Positions 1 through 11,782 of a stretch of DNA of 64,000 nucleotides are shown here, piece after piece; within the stretch, counting starts at the first letter, position 1, and each line of letters opens with the position of its first letter. Position numbers and translations under genes: made by a program. The stretch comes from Photobacterium sp. DA100 (GTDB taxonomy: Bacteria; Pseudomonadota; Gammaproteobacteria; Enterobacterales; Vibrionaceae), in assembly GCF_029223585.1 (NCBI RefSeq), contig NZ_CP119423.1, forward strand, positions 558,001 through 622,000. Reading direction: 5' to 3'. The notes beneath the pieces are model-generated. The model was not told where the DNA came from. It saw only the letters and a list, made by a program, of their open reading frames with translations, and searched no databases.

Positions 1-1
1 G

Positions 2-769
2 TTCCTCGGCCCAACTGGGGTCGGTAAAACCGAGCTATGCAAAGCCCTGGCGCACTTTATGTTTGATAGTGACGATGCCATGGTGCGGATTGATATGTCC
101 GAGTTTATGGAGAAACACTCGGTTGCACGCTTGGTCGGTGCGCCCCCTGGCTATGTTGGCTATGAAGAAGGTGGCTATCTGACCGAAGCGGTTCGCCGTC
201 GTCCTTATTCGGTGATTTTGCTCGATGAGGTGGAAAAGGCCCACCCTGACGTGTTCAACATTTTGCTTCAGGTGCTCGATGACGGGCGATTGACGGATGG
301 CCAGGGCCGGACGGTCGACTTCCGCAATAGTGTGGTGATCATGACTTCCAATCTTGGTTCAGATCGTATCCAGGAGCACTTTGGTGAGTTGGACTACGAC
401 GGTATCAAGCAAACGGTTATGGAGGTGGTGGGTCATCACTTCCGCCCTGAGTTTATTAACCGGGTTGACGAAACTGTGGTATTCCATCCGCTTGGTGCCG
501 AGCATATCAAGAACATTGCCAGCATTCAGATTGCACGACTGGAGAAACGCTTGGAAGAGCGCGACTACCTGCTGAACCTGGATGACAGTGCGCTGGATTT
601 GATTGCCGAGGCTGGTTTCGACCCGGTATTCGGAGCCCGGCCGCTCAAGCGTGCCATCCAGCAATATATTGAGAACCCACTGGCTCAAGATATATTGTCA
701 GGCAAGTTTGTTACGGGTAAGCCAATTAATATTGTTGCAACCGACGGTCAAATTGAAGCCAAACAATAA
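2..769 (+). CDS. clpB: ATP-dependent disaggregase ClpB, C-terminal part (5' end outside window)
   Basis: The reading frame is open from base 2, so this is the last 255 codons of a longer gene. It begins at the Walker A loop of the second AAA+ module ([10 protein letters not shown], about residues 4-13 of the fragment), continues through the Walker B stretch [11 protein letters not shown] and the sensor-1 segment TSNLGS, and ends with the D2-small region [15 protein letters not shown]. ClpB is the cytosolic Hsp100 hexamer that threads proteins out of aggregates together with DnaK. The family is about 857-860 residues, so roughly 600 residues lie upstream. A strong terminator follows 20 bases after the stop. 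clpB directly before an rRNA operon is also seen in E. coli (rrnG). Confidence 0.97.
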   Translation, partial: FLGPTGVGKTELCKALAHFMFDSDDAMVRIDMSEFMEKHSVARLVGAPPGYVGYEEGGYLTEAVRRRPYSVILLDEVEKAHPDVFNILLQVLDDGRLTDGQGRTVDFRNSVVIMTSNLGSDRIQEHFGELDYDGIKQTVMEVVGHHFRPEFINRVDETVVFHPLGAEHIKNIASIQIARLEKRLEERDYLLNLDDSALDLIAEAGFDPVFGARPLKRAIQQYIENPLAQDILSGKFVTGKPINIVATDGQIEAKQ

Positions 770-790
770 GTAGCCTGTTTAATCCCTCAA

Positions 791-813
791 GCCCTCCTTA
801 TGGAGGGCTTTTT
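791..813 (+). terminator. Intrinsic terminator of clpB
   Basis: A 7-bp perfect stem GCCCTCC / GGAGGGC with a 4-base loop is followed by five T. Confidence 0.85.
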
Positions 814-975
814 ACATTCCTTTACTTTTGTATTCACTTCATATTCATCCCTGCCAATCTAGGCTACGTATTGTTGATATCGCCATTCTTTATCAGGCGA
901 TAGTCTCACTTCTTTTTCCTGCTTTTTTATTGAGTTTTTAGTGAATGCTTGAAGATGTATGCAACGGGAGGGGGT

Positions 976-1632
976 ATGAAAACCATGATGGATAAATTGT
1001 TGGGCGAAGCAAGTAAATATCTGGAGAGAGGAAAGGCGCATTCAGGTATACAGGCTGGGGCGTCGAGCGACTTGCTCAAAGGAGCATTAGGCGGTGGGTT
1101 AGTCGGTGCGCTTTTGGGCAATAAGAAAACCCGTAAACTCGCAAAAAAATACGGTACCCAAGCAGCGGCTGTCGGGGGAACGGCGTTGGTGGGGACGTTG
1201 GCTTACCAGGCTTACAAAAAATGGCAGCAAGATGAATCTGTGCCAGTGACATCTGCAACGTCGGAACCTGCTTTCCAACAGCAACTGGATGACAAAGCTG
1301 GTTTACTGCTTCAGGCGATGGTATTTGCAGCCAAAGCGGATGGGCACATAGACGTTCAGGAACGAGCCGCCATCGCGAAATGGGCCGCCGAGAAGGATTT
1401 TGGGGGTGATAGCGAGACCGCTATTTTGCGCTGGGTCGATGCGCCGTTGGATCCCAATGCACTTAGCCAGCAGGTGGATAATATGGCTTTGGCATCGGAA
1501 GTCTATCTGGTTTCTCTTCTAGCAATAGATGTAGACCATTTTTTGGAGCGGGCTTACCTCGATGAGCTGGCCAAAGCATTGGAATTACCTGCAGAGCTGG
1601 TAACGCGAATAGAAGAACAAGCTGAGGGGTAG
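976..1632 (+). CDS. DUF533 / YebE-family inner-membrane protein with TerB-like domain
   Basis: The protein has 218 residues from the ATG at 976, which sits 5 bases after a GGAG ribosome site; an ATG at 949 in the same frame has no such site. After a short amphipathic start comes a glycine-rich hydrophobic stretch (GALGGGLVGALLGNKKTRKLAKKYG, quoted in parts: GALGGGLVGALL then NKKTRKLAKKYG), then a second hydrophobic run and a linker. From about residue 95 an all-helical acidic domain (AMVFAAKADGHIDVQE) resembles the tellurite-resistance TerB fold. Length and order match E. coli YebE (219 aa). The cellular function of the family is not established. It stands alone between the clpB terminator and the rrn promoter. 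Confidence 0.8.
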   Translation: MKTMMDKLLGEASKYLERGKAHSGIQAGASSDLLKGALGGGLVGALLGNKKTRKLAKKYGTQAAAVGGTALVGTLAYQAYKKWQQDESVPVTSATSEPAFQQQLDDKAGLLLQAMVFAAKADGHIDVQERAAIAKWAAEKDFGGDSETAILRWVDAPLDPNALSQQVDNMALASEVYLVSLLAIDVDHFLERAYLDELAKALELPAELVTRIEEQAEG

Positions 1633-1715
1633 TTTGATATTTCCGCTAGTAGTGTGCTTATTGGTCAATAAATGTTCGGTTGATTCGTTTTGACAAAATA
1701 ATTGAATTTATAGTG

Positions 1716-1743
1716 TTGCCAAACCCAATCAAGTCTCTATAAT
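1716..1743 (+). promoter_or_regulatory. rRNA operon promoter with stringent-type discriminator
   Basis: TTGCCA (1716-1721), a 16-bp spacer and a perfect TATAAT (1738-1743) are followed by the GC-rich discriminator GCGCCTCC, as in E. coli rrn P1 promoters controlled by ppGpp. The region just upstream (1690-1712) is AT-rich and could act as an UP element. The rest of the 305-base gap between the YebE gene and 16S is the transcribed rrn leader. Confidence 0.8.
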
Positions 1744-1795
1744 GCGCCTCCGTTGTCACGGCAAAGCACTGAATCAGAGCGGTTGTGGCAAACAT

Positions 1796-1808
1796 TGTTC
1801 TTTAACAA
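1796..1808 (+). promoter_or_regulatory. rrn leader boxA antitermination site
   Basis: TGTTCTTTAACAA differs by one base from the NusB/S10-binding boxA core TGCTCTTTAACAA. It lies about 50 bases after the predicted start of transcription. Confidence 0.75.
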
Positions 1809-1817
1809 TTTGACCAT

Positions 1818-1835
1818 GCAATCTGTGTGGGCACT
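1818..1835 (+). other. 16S precursor processing stem, 5' arm (partner 3512-3529)
   Basis: GCAATCTGTGTGGGCACT here is complementary to AGTGTCCACACAGATTGC at 3512-3529, just past the 16S 3' end, apart from one G-T pair. This is the long stem that RNase III cuts to release pre-16S RNA. Confidence 0.75.
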
Positions 1836-1937
1836 CGTGAAATGATAGTCAAAAAGATTTATCAGTGAGCTGAGTGACCAAATTGATACTTCGGTATCAG
1901 CACAGTCAATTTATCAGTAATCACTGAGCCAAAACTT

Positions 1938-3489
<1,552 letters not shown>

Positions 3490-3664
3490 ACGATATGACT
3501 GCGTTTTATGCAGTGTCCACACAGATTGCTTGGTCGAAAAGTAGAGAACATGTTCAGGTACCCAAACCTGAAAACACTTGTGTTTCGGTATGATGTCGCT
3601 TCTCGCAAGCTCGTCGCTCCGCTTACACAAAGTTAGCGAAACATATTTCGCTGACAAACTTTGT

Positions 3665-3740
3665 GTCCCATTCGTCTAGAGGCCTAGGACACCGCCCTTT
3701 CACGGCGGTAACAGGGGTTCGACTCCCCTATGGGACGCCA
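3665..3740 (+). tRNA. tRNA-Glu (UUC)
   Basis: This is a 76-nt cloverleaf with acceptor GTCCCAT / ATGGGAC, anticodon loop CTTTCAC, T loop GTTCGAC and an encoded CCA. It is the first tRNA of the 16S-23S spacer. Confidence 0.97.
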
Positions 3741-3741
3741 C

Positions 3742-3817
3742 GGGTCGTTAGCTCAGTTGGTAGAGCAGTTGACTTTTAATCAATTGGTCGCAGGTTCGAA
3801 TCCTGCACGACCCACCA
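3742..3817 (+). tRNA. tRNA-Lys (UUU)
   Basis: This is a 76-nt cloverleaf with acceptor GGGTCGT / ACGACCC, anticodon loop CTTTTAA and an encoded CCA. It lies one base after tRNA-Glu. Confidence 0.97.
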
Positions 3818-3847
3818 TCTTCTCCTTTGAAGATGTAAAACATCGGA

Positions 3848-3923
3848 GGGCGATTAGCTCAGTTGGGAGAGCACCTCCCTTACAAGGAGGGGGTCACTGG
3901 TTCGAGCCCGGTATCGCCCACCA
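3848..3923 (+). tRNA. tRNA-Val (UAC)
   Basis: This is a 76-nt cloverleaf with acceptor GGGCGAT / ATCGCCC, anticodon loop CTTACAA and an encoded CCA. Confidence 0.97.
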
Positions 3924-3953
3924 CTCTTTCTTCTTGAAAGACACCATTTCGAT

Positions 3954-4029
3954 GGGGCTATAGCTCAGCTGGGAGAGCGCCTGCCTTGCACGCAGGAGGT
4001 CAGCAGTTCGATCCTGCTTAGCTCCACCA
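3954..4029 (+). tRNA. tRNA-Ala (UGC)
   Basis: This is a 76-nt cloverleaf with acceptor GGGGCTA / TAGCTCC (one G-U pair), anticodon loop TTGCACG and an encoded CCA. It is the last of four spacer tRNAs. Confidence 0.97.
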
Positions 4030-4087
4030 CTCTCTAAAAACATTCTTGTGAGTGTGTTTAGAAAGTGGATGTCGAAAGACAAACACA

Positions 4088-4100
4088 TGCTCTTTAACAA
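4088..4100 (+). promoter_or_regulatory. Spacer boxA antitermination site before 23S
   Basis: TGCTCTTTAACAA matches the consensus boxA exactly. It lies between tRNA-Ala and 23S, where rrn operons normally carry a second antitermination signal. Confidence 0.8.
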
Positions 4101-4287
4101 TCTGGAAAGCTGACTAGTAAATTCAATCGATAGATTGATTTATTTTGTTCTTCTTTATGAAGAACGAGTTCTCAAGCAACACACATTCAAGTGTCTTGTG
4201 TAAGAGTCCGGCGAAACACAGTTCATCACAACTCAGATGAACAACCTTGGTTGTTGAGCCATACGAACAGACCCCTTGGGGTTGTAT

Positions 4288-7174
<2,887 letters not shown>

Positions 7175-7256
7175 ACAACACCCAAGGGGTTTTAACGGAC
7201 TCCATGAGCACTTGAATGTAGTGCGAGAACATCAGCTTTCGAGATTGTAAGAATTT

Positions 7257-7376
7257 TGCTTGGCGACCATAGCATTATGGACCCACCTGATCCCATGCCG
7301 AACTCAGCAGTGAAACGTAATAGCGCCGATGGTAGTGTGGGGCCTCCCCATGTGAGAGTAGGACATCGCCAGGCTT
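7257..7376 (+). rRNA. rrf: 5S ribosomal RNA
   Basis: TGCTTGGCGACCAT to ATCGCCAGGCTT, 120 nt, contains the conserved core CCCATGCCGAACTCAG and ATGGTAGTGTGGGG. The terminal stem TGCTTGGCG / CGCCAGGCT is intact. Confidence 0.97.
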
Positions 7377-7416
7377 CCAATTTAGATTATCGTGCTGAAC
7401 ACACGGTGATTTGAGT

Positions 7417-7493
7417 GGAGCGGTAGTTCAGTTGGTTAGAATACCGGCCTGTCACGCCGGGGGTCGCGGGTTCGAGTCCCGTCCGCTCCGCCA
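7417..7493 (+). tRNA. tRNA-Asp (GUC)
   Basis: This is a 77-nt cloverleaf with acceptor GGAGCGG / CCGCTCC, anticodon loop CTGTCAC and an encoded CCA. It lies 40 bases after 5S and is presumably the last gene of the rrn transcript. Its 3' end is repeated three more times downstream (see the repeat at 7478-7907). Confidence 0.97.
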
Positions 7494-7503
7494 CTTATTA
7501 AGA

Positions 7504-7531
7504 AACCTCAGTCGAAAGGCTGGGGTTTTTT
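7504..7531 (+). terminator. rrn operon terminator, copy 1 (type A)
   Basis: AACCTCAGTC, loop GAAA and GGCTGGGGTT form a 10-bp stem with G-U pairs, followed by a T run. Confidence 0.85.
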
Positions 7532-7620
7532 GCTATCTGACGCTCCCGAAAGTGCTGTGCACTTTTTCGCGGGCCGGGATGCCGGACCATCGATTCCCGT
7601 CCGCTCCGCCACTTATACTA

Positions 7621-7649
7621 AGCCCGAGTCGAAAGACTCGGGCTTTTTT
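7621..7649 (+). terminator. rrn operon terminator, copy 2 (type B)
   Basis: AGCCCGAGTC, loop GAAA and GACTCGGGCT form a perfect 10-bp stem followed by six T. Confidence 0.85.
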
Positions 7650-7729
7650 ACGTCTGTCGGATATGTTCGCCTTGCAGGCGAATGAGTCCCGCTGGAGCGC
7701 CAGCCCGGCCGTTCCGCCACTTATTAAGA

Positions 7730-7757
7730 AACCTCAGTCGAAAGGCTGGGTTTTTTT
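7730..7757 (+). terminator. rrn operon terminator, copy 3 (type A)
   Basis: This nearly repeats the hairpin at 7504, with one G lost from the 3' arm, and is followed by seven T. Confidence 0.75.
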
Positions 7758-7875
7758 GCTATCTGACGCTCCCGAAAGTGCTACGCACTTTTCGCGGAAC
7801 TAGGCGTCCCCGCCGCAATGTCGGCGCGTTGAGTCCCACTGGAGTGCCAGCCCGTCCGCTCCGCCACTGATACTA

Positions 7876-7904
7876 AGCCCGAGTCGAAAGACTCTGGCTT
7901 TTTT
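7876..7904 (+). terminator. rrn operon terminator, copy 4 (type B)
   Basis: This repeats the hairpin at 7621 with one stem change (GACTCTGGCT), followed by six T. Confidence 0.75.
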
Positions 7905-7940
7905 ACGTTTACAGCTAATGTTCGCCATTCGATGAGTGGA

Positions 7941-8285
7941 TCAATAGCCGCGATCTAGCAGGCCATAGCTAGAACTTGACTGGTTATCTTGGCATTCATC
8001 GGGATAGCCCGGGTTGATGACGGTACCGACGGTGTGCTTCCCGCTGCAATAGTCAAACCGTCCCTGCAGGTAGCCGGCACGGTATTTTTCATAGTCAGTT
8101 TCTGAGTAGGCGCCGTGTTTCCCTAACTCTGCCTGGTTCCACTCCCGGTAGCCTTGCTCACCGTGGTAGGCGCCGAGCTCTTCCCATTGCTTGTTGTTTG
8201 CAAGATTGGCTTCATATTGGCTGGTGCAGGCGCTGACAAGGACAAGCAAGAGACTCAATAAGAAAAAACGTATAAACCTAGCCAT
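7941..8285 (-). CDS. Small outer-envelope lipoprotein, DUF2799-like
   Basis: This is a 114-residue protein with a lipoprotein signal: basic MARFIRFF, a leucine-rich core and the lipobox LVSAC, giving a mature protein that starts at Cys20. The mature part is hydrophilic, with repeated small motifs rich in Gly and Tyr (GAYHGEQGYREW and YRAGYLQGRFDYC), the pattern of the DUF2799 family. A GAGGA ribosome site precedes the ATG. The function is unknown. It lies 90 bases after the MFS gene on the same strand and may be read through from it. Confidence 0.7.
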   Translation of the reverse strand: MARFIRFFLLSLLLVLVSACTSQYEANLANNKQWEELGAYHGEQGYREWNQAELGKHGAYSETDYEKYRAGYLQGRFDYCSGKHTVGTVINPGYPDECQDNQSSSSYGLLDRGY

Positions 8286-8376
8286 GGTTATTCCTCTATC
8301 AACGACGCGGAGGGACCCAAACTGCAGATTGTGTGGGGGCCGTTTGAAACAGATGGCAATTTGGTTTAATTATGGT

Positions 8377-9576
8377 TTATCCGTTGAGAGTTGCCACTGC
8401 GCGGCGACCGCTTTCGCTCAGTGTCCCCAGTATTGCCAGCAGTAATCCTAATCCGGCACCAATGATCATGATCCCGCCCAAGTGCCAGGCCTGGCTGATC
8501 CCTAGCTTCAACAGCCCGTTGCTCAGCAATGAGGCAAATACCATCTGGCAGGCACCGGATAAGGCGGAGACTGTGCCTGCTTTATTGCCATAAGGGACGA
8601 GCAGCAGTGACTGGGCGCATGGAAAGGCGATACCGTTGGCCATCGCCATCAGGAAGTGGCCGCTGACCATCCAGATAGGCGACAGCGGAGCGGCGATTAA
8701 CACCGAGCCAGCAACAAGGTGAAGCAGCGGTGAGAGCATTAACATTTTTTGTGTTCCCAACCGGGGACGAAGCCTCTGGCATACCAAGCCTCCGCATAAC
8801 AACCCAAATGCCGGCCCCATTGCCCATAGGGCATAGCGCTCGGAGGACATCCCTATCTGCACCTGCATGATAAAGGGCATCATGGAGATAGAAAGCACAA
8901 CCAGCGAGAAGTTGACCCAGCCGATCCCGGCAAAGGAAAGGAAGTGCAGCTCTTGGAGCAACGATAGGTAGGATTTTGCCAATTGGCCGACCGACTGGGG
9001 AGCCTGGGTGGCCGATAGGGTTTCGGTGAAGCACACTAGCAATAGCAGCCAGACGATAGCGATATAACCGAGCAGTATGGCAAAAACGGCTAGCCAGCCA
9101 AAATGGTGGTTCACAATACCGCCCACCACAGGGGCCATGATAGGAGTGAAGGCGGCAACAATTGCCACCCAGGTCATGGCTTTGACCAAGTCTTGCCGTT
9201 GGTAACTATCACGAATAGTCGCGCGGGCCAAGACGGCGACACTGCCGGCACCTACCCCTTGAATAATTCGGCCAAGCAGCAGCCAATGAAACGAATCGGC
9301 ACACAGAACGGCAACAGCCAGCCCTGATACGGCAATCAATAAACCCGCGAGTAGGACCGGTCTACGGCCAAGTACGTCGGATAATGGGCCGTAGACAAGC
9401 TGTGAGGTGCCGAAGCTGAATAAATAGCCCGAAACCAGAAGTTGGACTTGCTCGGAAGAAAGCTGGAGTGAGTCAGCAACGGCAGGGAGGGCGGGAAAGA
9501 CCAACCCTAAGCTCAATTGGCCGATACTGACGATCAAGCATGCGAGTAATAGCGGTTTCCAGTTAAAATTTGCCAT
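8377..9576 (-). CDS. MFS drug efflux transporter, DHA1 (Bcr/CflA-EmrD) type
   Basis: The protein has 399 residues with about twelve hydrophobic segments, the size of a proton-coupled MFS exporter. It carries the MFS motif A between helices 2 and 3 (YGPLSDVLGRRPVLLAG) and a motif-C-like proline/glycine run in helix 5 (FTPIMAPVVGGIV), both typical of drug-proton antiporters. The closest pattern I recall is EmrD/Bcr. Substrates cannot be told from sequence. The start is an ATG with a G-rich ribosome site (AGAGGGGGGG). No regulator gene is adjacent. Confidence 0.85.
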   Translation of the reverse strand: MANFNWKPLLLACLIVSIGQLSLGLVFPALPAVADSLQLSSEQVQLLVSGYLFSFGTSQLVYGPLSDVLGRRPVLLAGLLIAVSGLAVAVLCADSFHWLLLGRIIQGVGAGSVAVLARATIRDSYQRQDLVKAMTWVAIVAAFTPIMAPVVGGIVNHHFGWLAVFAILLGYIAIVWLLLLVCFTETLSATQAPQSVGQLAKSYLSLLQELHFLSFAGIGWVNFSLVVLSISMMPFIMQVQIGMSSERYALWAMGPAFGLLCGGLVCQRLRPRLGTQKMLMLSPLLHLVAGSVLIAAPLSPIWMVSGHFLMAMANGIAFPCAQSLLLVPYGNKAGTVSALSGACQMVFASLLSNGLLKLGISQAWHLGGIMIIGAGLGLLLAILGTLSESGRRAVATLNG

Positions 9577-9679
9577 CTTCCCCCCCCTCTGGTTAACCGA
9601 TTAATTATGCACGGTTAGGAGGGGAAGAATAAGCAGCGCGGGCTTAATGGATTATTTCCTGGCTGGAACGAGCACTGAG

Positions 9680-9979
9680 TTACTTGTTGATGGTATAGGT
9701 GAACGGGTTAGAAAAAGAAAACTTGCTGCCGCTGGTCTGTACTTTGCCTTGCTTCATGGCTATCAGCACTTCTTTTTGTACTTTGACCAAAGAGAAGAAG
9801 CGGATCACCATGAAGACGATAAACACCGGCATGATGATCTGTGTGACTGGCATGATATGCAGCACCATTTCATTAATCAGCCATGTCGCAAGCATCAGCA
9901 GCATCACATACAGTGAGTGGGGTTTGAGGACAATTTTTACTTCGTTGTCAGTCTCTGCCCGTTCAAAGAAAAACGCCAT
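9680..9979 (-). CDS. Small inner-membrane protein, unknown
   Basis: This 99-residue protein has two predicted membrane segments (about residues 22-42 and 46-66) and short charged ends. I do not recognise the family. The ATG at 9979 follows a good AAGGAGAG ribosome site, which supports a real gene. It is on the same strand as the MFS gene, 100 bases upstream of it, and separated from dapD by a terminator. Confidence 0.6.
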   Translation of the reverse strand: MAFFFERAETDNEVKIVLKPHSLYVMLLMLATWLINEMVLHIMPVTQIIMPVFIVFMVIRFFSLVKVQKEVLIAMKQGKVQTSGSKFSFSNPFTYTINK

Positions 9980-10084
9980 TTATCTCTCCTTGTGTTTGTT
10001 TGCCGATACCTTCTCACAAACGGAGATAGGAAGGAGGTCGAAGTTGTAAGGGATAGTAACAAGGTCGCGCTAATAAGCGCAGCT

Positions 10085-10114
10085 AAAAAAAACGCCTCCG
10101 AGGAGGCGTTTTTT
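10085..10114 (-). terminator. Terminator of dapD
   Basis: The stem AACGCCTC / GAGGCGTT has A and T runs on both sides, so it works for the minus-strand dapD transcript, which ends 9 bases before it, and in principle in both directions. Confidence 0.85.
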
Positions 10115-10122
10115 ACAGGCGA

Positions 10123-11154
10123 TTAGTTGTTGCTGTGCAATTCGCTGTTCAGCTCTACCGCTGATTTGTTCGCCAGACATTCGATCTGGCCTGTCATGGA
10201 GTTGCGGCGGAACAGCAAATCAGACACGCCAGCTAGATCGCGCGCCTTGACCACTTCGACTTCCTGACCGCTCTTGTCCAGCATGCGTACTTTCGAACCT
10301 GCGGTTACGTACAGGCCTGATTCGATCGTACAGCGATCACCCATCGGGAAGCCTAGGCCGGCATTGGCACCCAGCAGGCTGTTTTCACCGATGGAAACAA
10401 CCACTTTGCCGCCACCAGATAGCGTGCCCATGATAGAAGCACCACCACCGATGTCCGAGCCGTTGCCGACCACAACGCCTGCGGAAATACGGCCTTCAAC
10501 CATACTTACGCCAGTTGTGCCAGCGTTGAAGTTGATGAAACCTTCATGCATAACGGTTGTGCCTTCACCCACGTGTGCACCCAGGCGAACGCGAGAAGTA
10601 TCAGCAATACGAACACCTGTTGGTACCACGTAGTCGACCATTTTAGGGAACTTGTCGACACAATCGACAGTGATCGTTTCGCCGTTCAGGCGAGCTTCCA
10701 TTTGGCGCTCTGCCAGCTCCGGTAGATCGATTGGACCTTGGTTGGTCCACGCGATGTTGTGCAGCAGGCCGAAAATGCCGTCCAGTACCACACCGTGAGG
10801 CTTGACCAGGCGGTGAGAGATAAGTTGTAGCTTCAGGAAGCCTTCAGCAACAGAAGCAGGCGCTTCGTCAGTAGCAAGGATCACAACAACCAGCGGTTGC
10901 TCTGATGCTGCTGCTTTGGTTGCGAAGTTTGCACTGGCTTCTTCACCGGCTGCACTGAAAGCTGCTGCAAGATCGGCGCACTGGGCAGCCGTGACTTCGA
11001 TAGCTTGATTACCTTCCTTGTAATCGACGATAGCGGCAATGGCATCTACTAGCGCGTCGGCTGGGTTTAGGATAGGGGTTGGGAAAAACGCCTCGATGAT
11101 TTTGTTATCGCGGTTTTTGGTTGCAGTACCAAGGGCTAGTGAAAAGCTGGCCAT
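10123..11154 (-). CDS. dapD: 2,3,4,5-tetrahydropyridine-2,6-dicarboxylate N-succinyltransferase
   Basis: This 343-residue enzyme of the lysine/diaminopimelate pathway transfers succinyl from succinyl-CoA to tetrahydrodipicolinate. The C-terminal half is a left-handed beta-helix made of hexapeptide repeats (MVEGRISAGVVVGNGSDIGG, then SIGENSLLGANAGLGFP). The length matches the longer DapD form of Vibrio and Pseudomonas rather than the 274-residue E. coli form. It is monocistronic, with its own terminator, and a GGAG ribosome site 10 bases before the ATG. The 270 bases upstream hold only the yebG terminator and the promoter region. Confidence 0.95.
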   Translation of the reverse strand: MASFSLALGTATKNRDNKIIEAFFPTPILNPADALVDAIAAIVDYKEGNQAIEVTAAQCADLAAAFSAAGEEASANFATKAAASEQPLVVVILATDEAPASVAEGFLKLQLISHRLVKPHGVVLDGIFGLLHNIAWTNQGPIDLPELAERQMEARLNGETITVDCVDKFPKMVDYVVPTGVRIADTSRVRLGAHVGEGTTVMHEGFINFNAGTTGVSMVEGRISAGVVVGNGSDIGGGASIMGTLSGGGKVVVSIGENSLLGANAGLGFPMGDRCTIESGLYVTAGSKVRMLDKSGQEVEVVKARDLAGVSDLLFRRNSMTGQIECLANKSAVELNSELHSNN

Positions 11155-11372
11155 TACTGTTGGTTCTCCATGTCAAAGTAATTTATGCCGGACCTCTGGG
11201 TCGGCAAAGTGTGATGAACCCATCATAAAGACACTTGCGCCGTTATTGAAGGGGGCAGGAGACGATCGGTGAAAAATGATGAAATAATAACAATACAGCA
11301 CGGCTATCGCTGTCGAGGATTTGGTCGCCGGAATATCAAGCTAGGGCCGGGCGATTTAGCGTGGGAAGCAAT

Positions 11373-11397
11373 AAAAAACCTCCTTGAAAGGAGGTTT
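11373..11397 (-). terminator. Terminator of yebG
   Basis: The stem AAACCTCC / GGAGGTTT, read on the minus strand, is followed by a run of six T. Confidence 0.8.
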
Positions 11398-11426
11398 GTC
11401 ATGAAGAATGTTGGCAGGCTTAGTGA

Positions 11427-11726
11427 TTAAGCTGCTGCATCATCCTGTTGCTCGGCGACAAGCTCAGGCTTTACCGCTTTTTTCTTCGGAGCCGCTTTCT
11501 TTTTCGCTCCCAGTGCAACTAGCACGTCTTCACGTTTCTGTGCCAAGAATAGCGAAAGCTCTTCTTGCTTGGCTTCATCCTCGAAAAGTTCACTCTCGCT
11601 TAGCAAAGTAAACATCTCGTCCGCCATATCTAGCATCTTGTCGTATGCGTCGGCTTCGGACTTAGAGGTGAAAGTCATCTTTTCTTCTCCGTTGCGCTCA
11701 ACTACATATTTGACGATAACAGCCAT
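11427..11726 (-). CDS. yebG: SOS-inducible protein YebG
   Basis: This 99-residue protein starts MAVIVKYVVERNGEEKMTF and continues TSKSEADAYDKMLD, closely matching E. coli YebG (96 aa). I place the start at the ATG 11726, after GGAGAGGG; an ATG 57 bases upstream lies beyond the LexA site and is unlikely. The C-terminus is rich in Lys and Ala, then acidic. YebG is a DNA-damage-inducible gene of the LexA regulon whose biochemical role is unclear. A LexA box sits 27 bases upstream, shared with the divergent glycosylase-like gene. Confidence 0.92.
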   Translation of the reverse strand: MAVIVKYVVERNGEEKMTFTSKSEADAYDKMLDMADEMFTLLSESELFEDEAKQEELSLFLAQKREDVLVALGAKKKAAPKKKAVKPELVAEQQDDAAA

Positions 11727-11752
11727 GGTCACCCTCTCCCGAAATTGATTTA

Positions 11753-11768
11753 CTGGCTGTTTATACAG
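11753..11768. promoter_or_regulatory. LexA operator (SOS box) between yebG and the Tag-like gene
   Basis: On the minus strand the sequence is CTGTATAAACAGCCAG, an exact CTG-N10-CAG with the CTGTATA half typical of strong sites. It is 27 bases from the yebG start and 15 from the ATG of the divergent gene, so one site could control both. Confidence 0.85.
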
Positions 11769-11782
11769 TAGCATTAAGGGCA

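Larger units (their letters stand above)
7478..7907 (+). repeat. Degenerate tandem array of tRNA-Asp 3' ends with terminators
   Basis: The last ~16 bases of tRNA-Asp (CCCGTCCGCTCCGCCA) recur at about 7596-7611, 7704-7719 (two changes) and 7852-7867. Each copy is followed by a GAAA-loop terminator hairpin. Two terminator types alternate, A (7504, 7730) and B (7621, 7876). Between copies other blocks also recur, such as GCTATCTGACGCTCCCGAAA (7532 and 7758) and GGAG(C/T)GCCAGCCCG. The period is about 227-255 bp. No copy other than the first forms a full tRNA. The whole 447-base gap up to 7940 holds only this array and no gene. Confidence 0.85.

Noticed and set aside
7411..7803. 130-codon open frame spanning tRNA-Asp and the repeat array
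   Set aside because: It overlaps a tRNA and three terminators; the apparent protein is an artefact of repeated tRNA tails.
7478..7907. Possible CRISPR-like or mobile repeat
   Set aside because: The repeats are tRNA ends and terminators with irregular, long spacing and no uniform spacers, and there are no cas or transposase genes nearby.
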